Shown here: positions 23,401-35,152 of the stretch, in pieces | How positions within the stretch are numbered: position 1 is the first letter of the stretch | How the letters are laid out: every line of letters starts with the position of its first letter | Source: Silene latifolia | Lineage: Eukaryota > Streptophyta > Magnoliopsida > Caryophyllales > Caryophyllaceae | DNA: 64,000 nt | Direction of reading: 5' to 3' | Assembly (NCBI RefSeq): GCF_048544455.1 | Contig: NC_133526.1 | Location: 11,796,001 to 11,860,000, forward strand | Notes under the pieces: model-generated | Databases searched by the model: none | Told to the model about the DNA's origin: nothing | What the model saw: only the letters and a program-made list of their open reading frames with translations | Made by a program: the position numbers and the translations under genes

Positions 23401-24841
23401 TCATGAGTTATGTGCCTTCGCTTCACGCCTTTTAAAACTAAGATGCAGCATCCCTCTTCTGCTTCTCTGAATGTCATTATTTGTGTATCAGCCTTCAGAG
23501 AGAAAAGATCATATGGAACCGCAGCTGAAAGACAAACGTCAGGAGAACCTTCGTGATTCCAGTTTTGAATTAGGGGAGTGCTGGGATGGTACACAGAAAC
23601 TCGTACAGGCTGACGTGGACAATTTCTTAGATGGTGGTGTCTCTTCTGCTTATTGGGGTACTCATCCTTCTTGTCAAATAAATGAGGCCAACATTTTAGC
23701 GAGTACGTGTGTCGATACTATGCTTCTTGGGTTTAAAGAAGGGAGCATACATGGAAGCTCCTCAAATGAGCATTGGTCTGACATGTTTGTTGACAGAAAT
23801 CTTTTGACATCGGGCAACAAAACTAGTAGCAATATATTCAAGAATGAAGTGGATGGTCAGTGTTACGGCAGTTTTGTCAGTGATCAATCACGTACATTTA
23901 GTGGCCGCACTCATTCATATGAACTTCCAACTATATGTTATGATCGGTTTGCAGAAGATTGTCCTATAAGAAATCGTCTTGGATTCCCAGACAGTTGGCG
24001 ACCTGAGTCATCTGAGAGATTTGAATCTACTGCACTGTGTAACTTCAGGGATACTGCTAACCTGGATGAATTTCCGGACAATTATCAGAGAAGGTACTGT
24101 CTTGAGTACAGAGAAGAGAGAATTGGATCTCGTGCATTAGTTAATCTCAGGGACTCTGCTGAATTGAATGAACCTAAGATTATAGGTGAACACAGTCCTT
24201 TGTTGCTTACCTGGGGTAGCGATGACACAAACATGAAACCCTTCAGAGATCTTAATGATGTGGATCATGAACTATATTCTCCTCCATCTTGGAACAAGGA
24301 CAATCAATTTGGTTTGGACAGTAGTACTTCCCGAGACATATATCAGTCTCCAAGCAGCTTTATGTTGCACTCATCTTCCGACATATTACATGATCATACT
24401 GGGCCAAGATCAAGCTGGGCTCCTATTACCTTGTTATGTGATCCAGACCAACTGAACCCATACGATGACAGGCTCTCTAAAGACGTGTTTACAGGCAGTT
24501 GTGTCTATGTCATTTCCGAGGCTCATAATCACTATATGGGAAGCGTGGTGAAGGAGAGTGTAGTTCCTCATGTAGGAGCTTTGCTCATCTCCCAAGGTCT
24601 TGATTCTAATTTGGGGTTGAAAAGCGAGTCGCTCCCTGATTGCATCCAGGAACAGGATATGAAAGGCCTCATGATACCACAGTTGAAAGAACACTACTCA
24701 TTGATTAATGTCGATAGTCCTGGTCGACGAGAGGTTTCATTCCCTTCACAGCTGCATAGAATTAGCTGGTTGGATACAGCAGTTGAAACCAGCAGTTCTG
24801 ATGAACTTCAAATATCATCTACATGGGATAACCTGTCGTGA
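20446..24841 (+). CDS. plant protein of unknown family, 8 exons, 758 aa
   Basis: Exons 20446-20533, 21583-21849, 21904-22047, 22145-22261, 22353-22475, 22730-22837, 22888-22967 and 23492-24841 all have GT-AG borders. They sum to 2277 nt with no in-frame stop, and phases agree at every joint. I recognise no domain. The N-terminus is basic (MPILRKRFDDNPRKRFRNSG), followed by a possible helical segment REAYHMLSLLTLSYEGMIEA. Exons 6-7 give a leucine-rich segment (LQQLISKTLFLEADNLSKEL then DGYFARYDVVSLLLSRLLP) that looks conserved. The long last exon is acidic, Ser-rich and probably disordered. There is no signal peptide or membrane segment, so it is likely nuclear or cytosolic. A 7-codon upstream ORF at 20426 ends in ATGA overlapping this start. 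Exon 2's right border is the least certain. A poly(A) signal follows at 24883. Confidence 0.72.
20776..20985. mobile_element. Stowaway-like MITE in intron 1 of the 758-aa gene
   Basis: CTCCCTCCATTCCGCTTTTA at the left is mirrored by AGAAATGAGGGAG at the right, next to TA dinucleotides. No coding content. Confidence 0.7.
21024..21315. mobile_element. MITE with GGGTGTGTTTGGAT termini
   Basis: GGGTGTGTTTGGATAAC at the left mirrors ATCCAAATACACCC at the right. The arms are GGAGGGAAAGGG-rich and CCCTTTCCCTCC-rich. It lies in intron 1 of the 758-aa gene and is the most complete copy of the family seen at 1255 and 5930. Confidence 0.75.
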
Positions 24842-24882
24842 TTGTATGGTTTAGATAGCGTTCTGCTGTAAGCTGTGATGCC

Positions 24883-24888
24883 AATAAA
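24883..24888 (+). terminator. poly(A) signal AATAAA
   Basis: AATAAA lies 42 nt after the stop codon of the 758-aa gene. Confidence 0.5.
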
Positions 24889-24985
24889 CATCTGGCAATC
24901 ATTCTCAAGCTTTTCCGTTTTCCCAAAAACTTGTGTAGTGAAATGAATCAATTAACTGATTCTTTAAACGAGGAAATATTAAAAA

Positions 24986-25508
24986 GAGATATTCTACAGG
25001 GTACCCCTCAATTTTTCGACTTTTTACATGGTACCCCTACACTTTTTAAAACATACATGGTACCCCTAATTGTTGTCATTATCATTAAGTGTACTCTTAA
25101 ATTTTATTTTCGATCAATTAAACTCAGTTTTAGGCATTAAGTGATTACTTGGACGCGTAACCAAGCTTGTCATTTATCATCCCATGACATAAGGACTCTA
25201 TTAGGCTCAATATCCATCTTTGGACGTGATAATTTGGCAAGGAATCAATAAATTTTCCGTCAAATTTTGTTTAGCCCATATATATCAATAAATATTAGGA
25301 TCGAGATGGATATTGAGCCTAATAGAGTTTTTATGTCATGGGATAATAAATGACAAGTTTGGTTACGCGTCTAAGTCATTATCTAACGCCTAAAACTGAG
25401 TTTAATTGATGGAAAATAAAGTTTAGGGGTACACTTAGTGATAATGACAACAATTAGGGGTATCATGTAGAAAGTCGAAAAATTGAAGGGTACCATGTAG
25501 AATATCCC
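24986..25508. mobile_element. snap-back MULE MITE, 523 bp
   Basis: Perfect 9-bp target duplication TATTAAAAA (24977-24985 and 25509-25517). The element is inverted almost over its full length: GAGATATTCTACAGGGTACC at one end, GGTACCATGTAGAATATC at the other, with arms that include TGACAAGTTTGGTTACGCG and its complement. Only about 100 bp in the centre is unpaired. No coding capacity. Confidence 0.9.
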
Positions 25509-25685
25509 TATTAAAAATTTGGCTCGATTTCACATTAAATTGCATGCGCATTTCATAAGTTGTAGTATGTGATAGTCTTATTTCTTGCCATCTTTACAAA
25601 TAACTCACCATGTGCTTAATTGAAAAAGGGTAAAAACCATGAGTAAATCCGACATTACATGGTCATGCAAGGTCGAAAGTTGTTA

Positions 25686-26001
25686 AGAGCATCTTCAACG
25701 GTCAGCTACAATGCATTGTAGCTTGGTTTGTCATATCGATTTTTAAAGCTACTCGGCTTTCCGGCAATGTACCGCTTTAATGGCAAACTACAATATATGT
25801 AGCTTGTATGAGTCCCACATACTTGGTTTTATCCAATGAAAATTTATCTTTTTTTTTTTTTTCTAAAGCAAGCATATAGCTTGGTAGAGCTACCATGCTT
25901 GCAAGCTACATCTCACTTTTCCATCTCCAATGGTAAGCTACATGCATATTATTTTGCAAAAATTACAAGCATGTCCTTTTAGAGAACCATTGGAGATGCT
26001 T
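25686..26001. mobile_element. MITE with GAGCATCTTCAA termini
   Basis: AGAGCATCTTCAACGGT at the left mirrors ACCATTGGAGATGCTT at the right. The body repeats GCTACAATG/CATTGTAGC words. The outer bases TTA/TAA are compatible with a three-base target duplication. Confidence 0.65.
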
Positions 26002-26175
26002 TAATGTGCCATATTTACGGTATCATGTAACATCACGGAATTTAAGCTGCATTTTTCTTTCATACTTTGTTATAGATTTGAATTGCTATGAGATTTGTGT
26101 GCGCATTATTAGATTTGCTCTAATCTTATTCACCCCACCATTTGTAAGTTTGCTTTCGTTGCTTTGTATTGTGTC

Positions 26176-26713
26176 TAGACCTGGCAAAGCTAACTCGATC
26201 CAAAAGGCCCAACTCGATAAGGTTGACCCGATACCCGAAAGTGACCCAATCTTGCTTTAACCGAATATGACGCGAAAGCCGACATGACCCGACCCGGTCT
26301 GGACCTCGGTTGACCCAATGATCACCCGATCCAAGATTACCCGACTCGAAGAAATCCGACCCATAATTGACCCGATCGAAGACTTGAAATGACCCGAAAC
26401 AACAAAGCTAAGTCATATTTATGTTATATACATCAAGATAAAGTTTCATTAGTTATTACAACAAAATCCCTAATATATAGTTAAATTTGAAAATAGTATT
26501 TCTTAATCAAAACAATACTAAATAAAGTGTTTTAGCTATAAATCCGAAAACGACCCGACCCAACATGATCCATACCGAAAGTGAGCCGACCCGATCAAAA
26601 TGACCCGATAACAGTTCACTCGAAACTGGCTCGAAATGCATGACAAACCCGAAATGACTCAACCGAAACCGACTGACCCATACCCAACCCGATTGACTCA
26701 TTTTCCACCTCTA
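26176..26713. mobile_element. non-autonomous hAT-like element, 538 bp
   Basis: Ends TAGACCTGGCAAA and TTTTCCACCTCTA are imperfect inverted repeats starting with TAG. Flanking octamers ATTGTGTC and ACTGTGTA agree at 6 of 8 positions, as in an old duplication. The body is dense in GACCCGA/TCGGGTC motifs like other plant hAT derivatives. Confidence 0.65.
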
Positions 26714-26768
26714 ACTGTGTATAGGTTTAGTTTGTTTTGGGATAGCAAAAGTTTGATTTGGGGAAGTT

Positions 26769-28990
26769 TGATAAGCGCATTTTATACTTGATTTATACAC
26801 CCTTAACATTGCATTTCGTATTGTCATTCATGCTTGTTTTAGTTAAATGCAATGTCTTTTGTGAAATATCACTACTTCCGCCATGTTTTCTCATTTTGCA
26901 GGATTTGAGCTATTGGCGGAGCTCATTTGATGATATGCTTACACTCAAGGGAACCAATGAGCAATTAGAAGGAAACATGAGGTGAAAAGAAGACGATAAG
27001 TAACTATCAGTACTCGGTCGAGGTGGCCTCTACTCGACCGACTGGATTTTTACTCGGTCAAGGTTCCTTAATTTTGCTAAACCCGAGTTTGCAGGTTAAT
27101 TAAATGCGACATTGAAGAGGATACATCATCCTCTTAGGACTCTCTTTCATCTAAGAGGATGTTCTCTTTAATGTGGGTACATTATCCTCTTTGAAGAGAA
27201 AGAGGAAGACATCCTCTATTTATAGAGTATGTCCTTGTTTTGGCCCTTGTGTCATATAAGAGAGAAAAAGTGTGATGAGTCCTACTTTAAAGGTGGAAAG
27301 GAGAGGAACACAACATTATCTTTGATATGGAGAAAAAGAGAGGAAGAGGATGAGAAATTGGAAAATGTGGTACAAAATAAGAGAAAATATTGTACCTAAT
27401 GAAAAAATGAGAAAAAATAAATAAGAGAAAGAAGAGATCATTTTCAATATGAATGCTCTTAAACGTCGTATTAGGTTAAACATTCTCGTATTATCTTTCA
27501 TTTATATTTCGTTAGGCAGCCCAAAGCACTCTTTCAGTTATTGGTAACAATTTCCTTTTCATATATTATTCAATCTTGTTTTATAATTATGTCTTCTTTA
27601 ATTATGTTTATCGTTCTTTCAATCGTTATAGGTAGTTAATCCTCTATATAGAGTTGAATGGGGATCGACGAATATTGATTAGGGGTTAATAATTCATTCC
27701 ATTGCTTAGATCGACTATCATTTAATTATTGTTTATAATTCTGATTGATTAATTACTGGCTAGAGTTAATTGATTATTAGTCTAGCTAGAAATTAGGATT
27801 ATTGTCGACCTGACTAAGACTAAAAAAAGGCTTGTAATAATTAGATAGACAGACTTAGTTATAACAACCACATGCTAATTAAGTTGCCGTTAAAAAGGAT
27901 GTATTGTATCGACCAAACTTGCACCCTTAGGCAATTTGTTTTTGTTAATTGATCAACCCTAAATCCCTGTAATTGATATTCATTGTGAACTTGATGCCTT
28001 AGAAACTTTTAATATATTTGTATTTGTCTTATTTACATTCGCTTTAGTTACAATCAAATAAAAATATTCTGATCCAATAGTCTAGAATCAATCCATAGCG
28101 ATAATAAGCAGTTTAATTGCGTTGTGGTTCGACCCCTAACTTCACTATCTACATTAGTTGGGTCTTTTATTAAAATGACCATTTTTCTTAAAGTATTTAC
28201 CGAACTAATCATTCTCAAATTTTAATTCCCATTTTAACTATTTTAAAACTTTAGAAGCATAATTAATCTTGACAGCTAGTTTTTGGGAAATATATTTGGC
28301 AAAATGACTAATTTGGTAAAAAAAAAAAAAGACAATATTAAAATTAATTAATTTTCCATGATGACAATTAGTATGCATATATTTTTCATTAACTCATGGA
28401 TGTTGAAATATGTGTTTTTTTAGTCTATATATTACGGAGTGCTTATTATTCTAAATTTTATAATTTTTCATTGAGCATATTTAACTTTCAAATAAAAGTT
28501 ACTGTAAATGTAAAAAAACTAACAAATATGTCATTTTATCCGGAAATAAAAAAAAAAAATTAAATGGGAAGATTTATAAAGGGAAGTAAAATGGCCGTAT
28601 TTTTTTCAGTTATTATTTTATTTTATTTGAGGTTCTTAATATTTAATTGTAATTCTATCACTGTGCTCATAATTTAAATGTTGATTTTCCTTTTTGTAAG
28701 AATTTGAAAATAATTAGGGCTAATTTATTAAATTGAGGTAGAAGTCAATTCACGTCACATTATATTTATTTTATTTTGATATAATTAGCCATTTTACCCA
28801 AATTATTTGCCAACTAGCCATTGTCAAAATTAATTACTCCGTATATTGTTAAAATCTTTAAAATGGTTAAAATGGGAATTAAAATTTATAAATGGTTAAT
28901 TTAGTAAATACTTTTTAGTAAAATACCCACATTAGTTGGTGTCCATAGGACGGAGGCCAGTGGTCAAACACACATATAGAATTTGTGGGA
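26769..28990 (+). mobile_element. Athila-like LTR, probably solo, interrupted by a MITE
   Basis: TGATAAGCGCATTTTATACT begins a segment with the layout of an Athila LTR. It has a TTTTGCAGGATTTGAGC segment, CTCGGTCGAG-like motifs at 27013-27065, and an end part with GTGGTTCGACCCCTAACTTC and CACTATCTACATTAGTTGG. A MULE MITE at 28160-28928 splits the right end. No internal region or second LTR is present. I could not fix the right boundary or find a target duplication. Confidence 0.5.
28160..28928. mobile_element. MULE MITE, 769 bp, 9-bp target duplication
   Basis: ACATTAGTT occurs immediately on both sides (28151-28159 and 28929-28937). Ends GGGTCTTTTATTAAAA and TTTTAGTAAAATACCC are inverted. 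Longer inner arms pair ATTTTAATTCCCATTTTAAC with its complement. The insertion lies in the Athila-like LTR. Confidence 0.82.
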
Positions 28991-30087
28991 CAACATCGGG
29001 TTAAGGAGCAGATTTATTTTGAAAACGTATTTAAGGTGCGTTTTAATCCTGATTAATTCTTATTTCTTAATAAACTAATGTCTTTTGTTTTAGGGTGAAA
29101 TAAATAATTTATAAAAAGAAACTTATGTTAGAGCCTAGTTCATTAGAAGAGATAAAGTTTCCAAGAGGACATAAATTAGAAAGTTGATTGTGAGGTTTAT
29201 TTTGAGAGGAACTTTCAATTTTTTTCTATGCTCAAATTCGTTGGGTGTGTTCATACCTTTGACAATCGAGTGAGTTTGTCCGATTTTATTTGGGCTTAAG
29301 ATCATTTGTCCTCCATTTTATTCGGTGAGTTCTTTGCAGGTTGAACTCGTATTGGAGTAGTCTCTTTTTCACTTGAGATTACTACATTTTTGGTAGGATT
29401 TAGTTATAGTTTGACTCTAGTTAGTTACTATTGAGAATGTGTTAACTAATTTATTGTTGTACAATTAACTTCATAATAGTGAAATTTGCTATCCTCGTCC
29501 GGTAGACATAATCAGTAATTTTGCAAGTAAACCATGTAAATAACTCGGTTTAGCTTGGAGTAACCTTTGTTATTTCTTTACCCTTGTTCCAAACACATCT
29601 TTATAAAGTAAAAAAGTAAATACTCTAAAAACACAAATATTATTATTCACCTATTATAATCTCACTTGAACCTAAATAACACATACATCTAAGATTCAAA
29701 GGTGCTTTTCCCAGATTTTTTGAACTCATAATTTTCAAAAACACAATGATATACCATATCATTAGGACAATTATCTATCATTTGGCTGCATGCTATAAAA
29801 AAAACCATATACTAGAAGACAAATATTATGGCTTACATATAATAATTGTAAAATCATGGGAGAAAGTATACATGCACTAATAATGAAGATATCAACTGTA
29901 ACTATCATGGGGAAGTGTGCATGGACTTACATGAGAAAAGGAGGGTCCAATATTAACCCAAAATATAATGCAGAGAACTGTTAGGAGCCCTATTATCACG
30001 GGGTAAATGTTCCATTTAGAGGGCAGGCAGGTATCACTTACTACTTTACTAGACACAATCTCATGAAAAAAAATTCATGTTTTATTG
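28991..30087. other. AT-rich stretch without recognised features
   Basis: I see no coding region, no structural RNA and no clear repeat ends. The part to about 29470 could belong to the degraded retroelement on its left. Confidence 0.4.
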
Positions 30088-30095
30088 CACAGATG

Positions 30096-30712
30096 TAGAG
30101 GTGATAATAACGAGCCGAGTCGAGTTTAAGTTTGGCCTTGTTCGGCTTGCACTCGTGAAATGAAACTTGAAAAAATTGAGCTCGTTACTATGCTCGCGGG
30201 GTTTAACCGAACTCTAGTTGAGTCGAGCTCAACGCGAGCCTATATATAATTATTGAGTTATAATTTTTTTTCTTTCGATAGTTTCAATAACAGGAGTCGA
30301 AGATTATATATACAAATATTGGGCAAATCAATGAAAACATTTGATATGATTATACAAAGATATAATCATGATAAATTTATTTAAAAATTAATAGCAAAAT
30401 ATTATTTTATTGCGCAAGTCCACTTATCCAGTTTGACTCGTTAAGTTATCGAGGCAATTAAGCCCGAGATTGAACCAAGCCGAACATAACTCAAACTGCT
30501 CACAAAAATCTCATTGAAGACGGCGATATCCGTCACAAGCTGAAGACGGATACCATTTCCTCTCACAAAATACCTATGAGAGGCAAGTGGGGAAGCACAT
30601 GGGGGATGCCCACCTTGTCCCTCTCCCTTTTTGAGAGTCTTGACTGTGACGGGATTAGCCGTCACAAAGTCATAAAGACGCTTTGATCTATTTGATCTTA
30701 TTACCATCCCTA
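30096..30712. mobile_element. hAT-like element, 617 bp, with a second repeat inside
   Basis: Ends TAGAGGTGATAATAA and TTATTACCATCCCTA are inverted. Flanks CACAGATG and CACAGAAA agree in the first six of eight bases. The interior has GAGCCGAGTCGAGTT-like motifs. It also holds a copy of the 19496-19690 repeat family at about 30500-30690. Confidence 0.7.
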
Positions 30713-30902
30713 CACAGAAACACATAAATAATTGCAAAGTGAACCACCTTATTTTATGTTATACTTCCCATCTAAAGATAGCCGACCAAGAGTCTTGCAG
30801 AAGAGTCATGCTAACCTCTTTTTACTGAGAAGTAATTGATTCTTACACAGTCACCCATGTAAAAGTTATACTTCATCTAAGAGGTTTTTTTACCCGTTTT
30901 AA

Positions 30903-31100
30903 ATATGGGTTATGATAAATACAACCTAGTGAGTTGTATTTAAGCAACTAAAAGAGGAAATAAATAGTTAATATATGCATTAATTGCATTGATTTATGTG
31001 TAATTTACCCTCTAATTTCTAAATTAATGCCAAATATAAAAGGATATTAAATGCTTAAATACAACTCAGTGAATTGTATTTATCATTTTCCTTTAAATAT
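30903..31100. mobile_element. MITE, ATGATAAATACAAC family
   Basis: ATGATAAATACAACC at the left mirrors GAATTGTATTTATCAT at the right. The same termini and body occur twice in tandem at 36180-36520. Confidence 0.65.
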
Positions 31101-33085
31101 AAACGGATTAAATACAATTTCATATAGATAGGTGGAACGAAAATTTGCATTTCCTATACATTATGTTTTTTTGGCCTTAACCATCTATTTGACATGTTTT
31201 ATAGAATTTTTTAAGTTATATATATTGAGACTTATTTATAATTGGAACGTTCTATATCTAAAAATCTTGCTTAAAGAACTTAAAAATGTCTTATTATTAG
31301 TGACAGAGGGCTTAATAGTTAGCAACTAGAATACTAGATCTCCAATTCAAGAAATAAAAAAACTTTGAAAGTTTTAGTTAATGTTTTCATTTCCTTTTCT
31401 AATTAGTCAGTTATATTAATATTTCTCCTCCCTATACTTTTCACTTTATTTAACCTTTAATTGAATTTTTCCCTTACTCTATCATCTACAGATGTCAGCT
31501 AATATAACTGATAAAGTCATGAGAAGTAATACTCATAACATGGATTCAAATTTCATCGGCAACAATTCGTCCTTATAACTTCCTCTACACTGAAAAAACT
31601 TAGTTTAACATACGTCAATATCAAGAGTAACTGTAAAAGGGTAAATGAGACATGTAATTAAAAGAAAAATCTGACACAAGCAAATTAAATGTTGAAAGAA
31701 AAGGCTCATCAGATGCTCTTCTTATCTGCCATTACAACCCTCCTTTAATATCACTTTTAAGTACCTTTGAATACCATTATGGAGTATTTCCACCTTATGC
31801 AGCATATCAAATCTTGCACCAAATCTAAAGCATATATCCTTCACAGTGCCATCTCTACTTTTTTTAGAGAAGCAAGTACTTCACTATACTTTAATGTCGA
31901 ACTACAGCTTGAATATGCGGAATTCAATATCATGTGCTCTTTATTCCATTTCACACCATAGACATGAGTATGACACACCTCGATATCAACAAAATACAAA
32001 TTATACTACCTTCGTTCAATCATTTGTTTACCTTTAGTTAAAAATTATAAATGACTGAGATAGAGTGAATAGCTTTTATCAAATTATTGGTTTCATGTAT
32101 GATGAGCTAGTAATAACATATAATTATACTAGGTTAAGTTAATACTAAATTAAATCCAATATTATTGTAGCGACATTTAGCTCAAGTGATAAAAAATTTA
32201 GTTAATGTCCGCAGAATTATTATTGTAGATTTTACTAGTTACGTACTAAGTCATGTACTGAGTAAGATCTACCCTTTGATCTAAACTTAAAAAAAAAAAA
32301 AAAAAAAAAACCTATCTACTAATAAGACAAGCTCTTATGCATATTATTAACATCATAAGATTCATAACTTAGGTAAAAGGTGGTTAAAAGGTTTTTCAAA
32401 GAAGAAGGCTTTGATTTCATAACCTAGATAGATATAATTGGGTAAATGATGATGCCAAAGGAAAAATACTTCTTCCACCATGACCTCTTTTGTGAAACAA
32501 ACAATTAAATATTTGCTATATATTAATTATTTGTTTGTCTTTTAATATTATTTATAAAGAGTATTTTAATCAAAGATAAACAGAAGAAATTATTTTCATT
32601 TTTTTCCATCTAAGATTGAATGAGAAAGTAGATATATATGAGTGCCAATAACACCACCCTAAAATTGTTAGTATAAACATTCAATATTTTCTTTTATATG
32701 ATTCACCCTAATGAAGAACAAAGATGAACTATACATGGATACAATAAATCATGAACATATAATAATATTTAATTTATATGCTTGTTCTACTTAAAATGTA
32801 CTATAAGAAAGACATAAAACATATGAGCTGTAATAGACCTGAAAAATATGAATTGAGTCCATACATTAGTATTATTATAACCTTTTCTATACATCTTTAA
32901 AAGCTCCCAACAAACAAGTGACCAAAAAACCACATAGATAGAAAAATAAGATAAAAATAATTTAATTAATTCTGCCTCTAACAAGGCTACAAGTAGTTTA
33001 CCCACACCCAACTACACTAAATGCACCATAAGGATAACATTTCAAAATAAATTACAAACCATTCTTGCTCATCAAGTGTTAAAGC
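31101..33085. other. AT-rich intergenic stretch
   Basis: No coding region is supported. A fragment with Stowaway-like start (ACCTTCGTTCAATCATTTG) lies near 32010 and an A tract near 32290. This is the 3' flank of the CLE gene. Confidence 0.4.
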
Positions 33086-33439
33086 TCACCGGTTAGATAT
33101 CGGGTTCGGACCGCTTGGTACTTCATGTTCATCACCTTGAAACTGTTTAGAAGGCAACCTTTTCCCATGTTTCCCTTTTGTGGTAGGTTGAAAACTCGAA
33201 GTCGACCCGACAAATGTTGAAGCACCTAAATTAGTAGGTTTTAGGGTTTGTGTGGTTTGTTTTGATACCATATTAGATCTATAAGGTGATCTTGCTTGGT
33301 CTGAAGGGTGAACAAGGAGGAGTATGATCAAGGAAAGGGAGAGTAAAGTTAAGAAAGCGCGTGCCGGAAACTCAAACCCTAATAAATTATTTTCTCTTGA
33401 TGAAGAAGGAAATGATGATAGTGTTTTGGGTTTAGCCAT
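33086..33439 (-). CDS. CLE41/44: TDIF-type CLE peptide precursor, intronless, 117 aa
   Basis: The last residues are HEVPSGPNPISN followed by one Arg and a stop. That dodecapeptide is the TDIF peptide of CLE41/CLE44. It is perceived by the receptor kinase PXY/TDR, keeps procambial and cambial cells dividing and blocks xylem differentiation. The rest fits a prepropeptide. A short N-terminal basic and polar stretch precedes a hydrophobic core (residues about 29-43, FLTLLSLSLIILLLV). A variable basic region then ends in KGKHGKRLPSKQFQGDE before the CLE motif at residues 105-116. The frame is open to an upstream Met (33499). I prefer the Met at 33439 because it puts the hydrophobic core closer to the N-terminus and gives the usual length. 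A C-terminal Arg after the motif is unusual and would need trimming. The gene is flanked by mobile elements on both sides. Confidence 0.93.
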   Translation of the reverse strand: MAKPKTLSSFPSSSRENNLLGFEFPARAFLTLLSLSLIILLLVHPSDQARSPYRSNMVSKQTTQTLKPTNLGASTFVGSTSSFQPTTKGKHGKRLPSKQFQGDEHEVPSGPNPISNR

Positions 33440-34533
33440 GCAATTTGAAGTTAAAAAAAACCTACACCCCCCAATAACCCACAAGGGATCAATATCCATG
33501 AACTAGTTGAGCCTATCCAAGGCTAACTAGAGAAAACAAAGGAAAATAAAGATAGTGTGGAAAAAATGAGGAAGAAATTAAAGAGAGAAGAAAAGATGAA
33601 GGTTATTCAACAACTAAAGTAGGTATACTTGGAAATGAGGTTTAGAAAAATATGGTGTCCATGTAATTTGTTAATATGTCTTAGAAAAGGGCAAGGGTTT
33701 TTGTGTAAGTTAAAAAGGTGTTTGGTCATATTAGGCTATATTACATAAATGCCCTTTATTTGGTTATGAATTCAATAAATGTTTGTTTTATTTTGTGTCT
33801 AATTTGGATTGAAGACTTGAAGTAGAAAATTAATAAATACCTTGCTATTTTGTGAAATTAATGATGGATTTTAAGTTTTATTTCGTAACTACTTAAAAAA
33901 AAATTAGAACTAAAAAAAAGCACAAACTGAAAATAGCTTGCAATTTTTTTTAAAAAAAATTGTAAGGTTAAGTAAAATCTTCGTTTTATTTTCTATTATT
34001 ACTTACTTAATTACTTAGAAATTATCATTAAAGGCTTAAGCCGTGAGAACGTGAGATAAATGAAATTTTGATTTTCTATTTTACTTTTCTAAACGTATAT
34101 ATTTAATTTATCTATCAATTTATCAACATATATATAGATTTTAAAAGTTGGGTACCAACATGGCAACATCCCTAAATTTTATGGCACAATTTCAAATACA
34201 AGAACAAAACATCGGTATTCTTTAATTTGTCACAAGTACATGTGAGAGACGCTTTCTTATTGAGTTTTTGATGAAAATATAAAAAAAAATTGTCTTATGT
34301 TTACGTGTTTTTCGTAACTTTTTTTAAACCCTAAGAAACTTTTTATTAAGTATTTTTTTTTCATTATTAGTTTACCAGTTTAATTTCGTTAATTGTGATT
34401 GTTTTTATTAGTAAACGATTTGATATCATTTGTGACAATCATAGGAGATTAGGAGTATCATTTTAGCAGCCTTGTTACTTTAATTTGCAGATTAACTCAT
34501 CCATACTAGTAAACAATCTAAACATATAGTAAA
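33440..34533. other. upstream region of the CLE gene
   Basis: AT-rich sequence with several A/T tracts. It should include the CLE promoter (minus strand). I see no confident TATA box and no other gene. Confidence 0.35.
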
Positions 34534-34554
34534 ATTACTTTTAGAAAACATATA

Positions 34555-34873
34555 GTGATTGCTCGCAAGTGATCGTGTCATCGTGGAAAGTGATTGCTCG
34601 CAAGTGATTGAAGCTTTGAGACAACGCAAGACGGGACGTAGTTTGTTTTCTTTCATTATAAACGATATTTTACGGTTTTGTACTTCTTTTACTTCTGTTT
34701 CTTGGTCTTTTACGAGTAGGCGAAACAATTCGGTGGCTCACGCGTTAGCACATGTGGCGCCGGTAGGCTCTGGTAGAATTGTTTGGGTCGATAATCTTCC
34801 TGAGGTTGTTGGTCGTCTTATTATTTCTAGTTAATGAATGTACCCAGTTGGGTTTCAAAAAAAAAAAAAAAAA
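34555..34873 (+). mobile_element. 5'-truncated LINE with RNase H domain and poly(A) tail
   Basis: A 21-bp target duplication, ATTACTTTTAGAAAACATAT then A, flanks it (34534-34554 and 34874-34894). The insert ends in a 17-A tail. It encodes the C-terminus of an L1-type ORF2 RNase H domain (VESDCSQVIEALRQ, then RRNNSVAHALAHVA, stop at 34832). Most of the LINE is missing, as usual for 5' truncation. At the 5' junction AGTGATTGCTCGCAAGTGAT occurs twice within 60 bp. Confidence 0.93.
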
Positions 34874-34894
34874 TTACTTTTAGAAAACATATAC

Positions 34895-35152
34895 TTCCTC
34901 CATTCAACTCCACTCTACCACTTTCTTTTTTCACGTTTGTCAACGCGTGTTTTACGCGCTAAATATCGTTAGCTACGTATTTGCAAAAAATATAAAAGTT
35001 AGATATTTTTAATGTACTCGTAAAGACGAATCAAACAAGATCCCACATGAATATATTTTCACTTACGTATCGAGAGAAAATTGAAATTGAATACTCACCC
35101 GTGAATAGTGTTCAAAAATGAAATAGGTAGAGTGGAGTTGAATGGAGGTAGT
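34895..35152. mobile_element. Stowaway-like MITE (copy 1)
   Basis: CTTCCTCCATTCAACTCC at the left mirrors GGAGTTGAATGGAGG at the right, next to TA. It abuts the right target duplication of the LINE at 34555-34873. A second copy is at 36596-36890. Confidence 0.75.
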
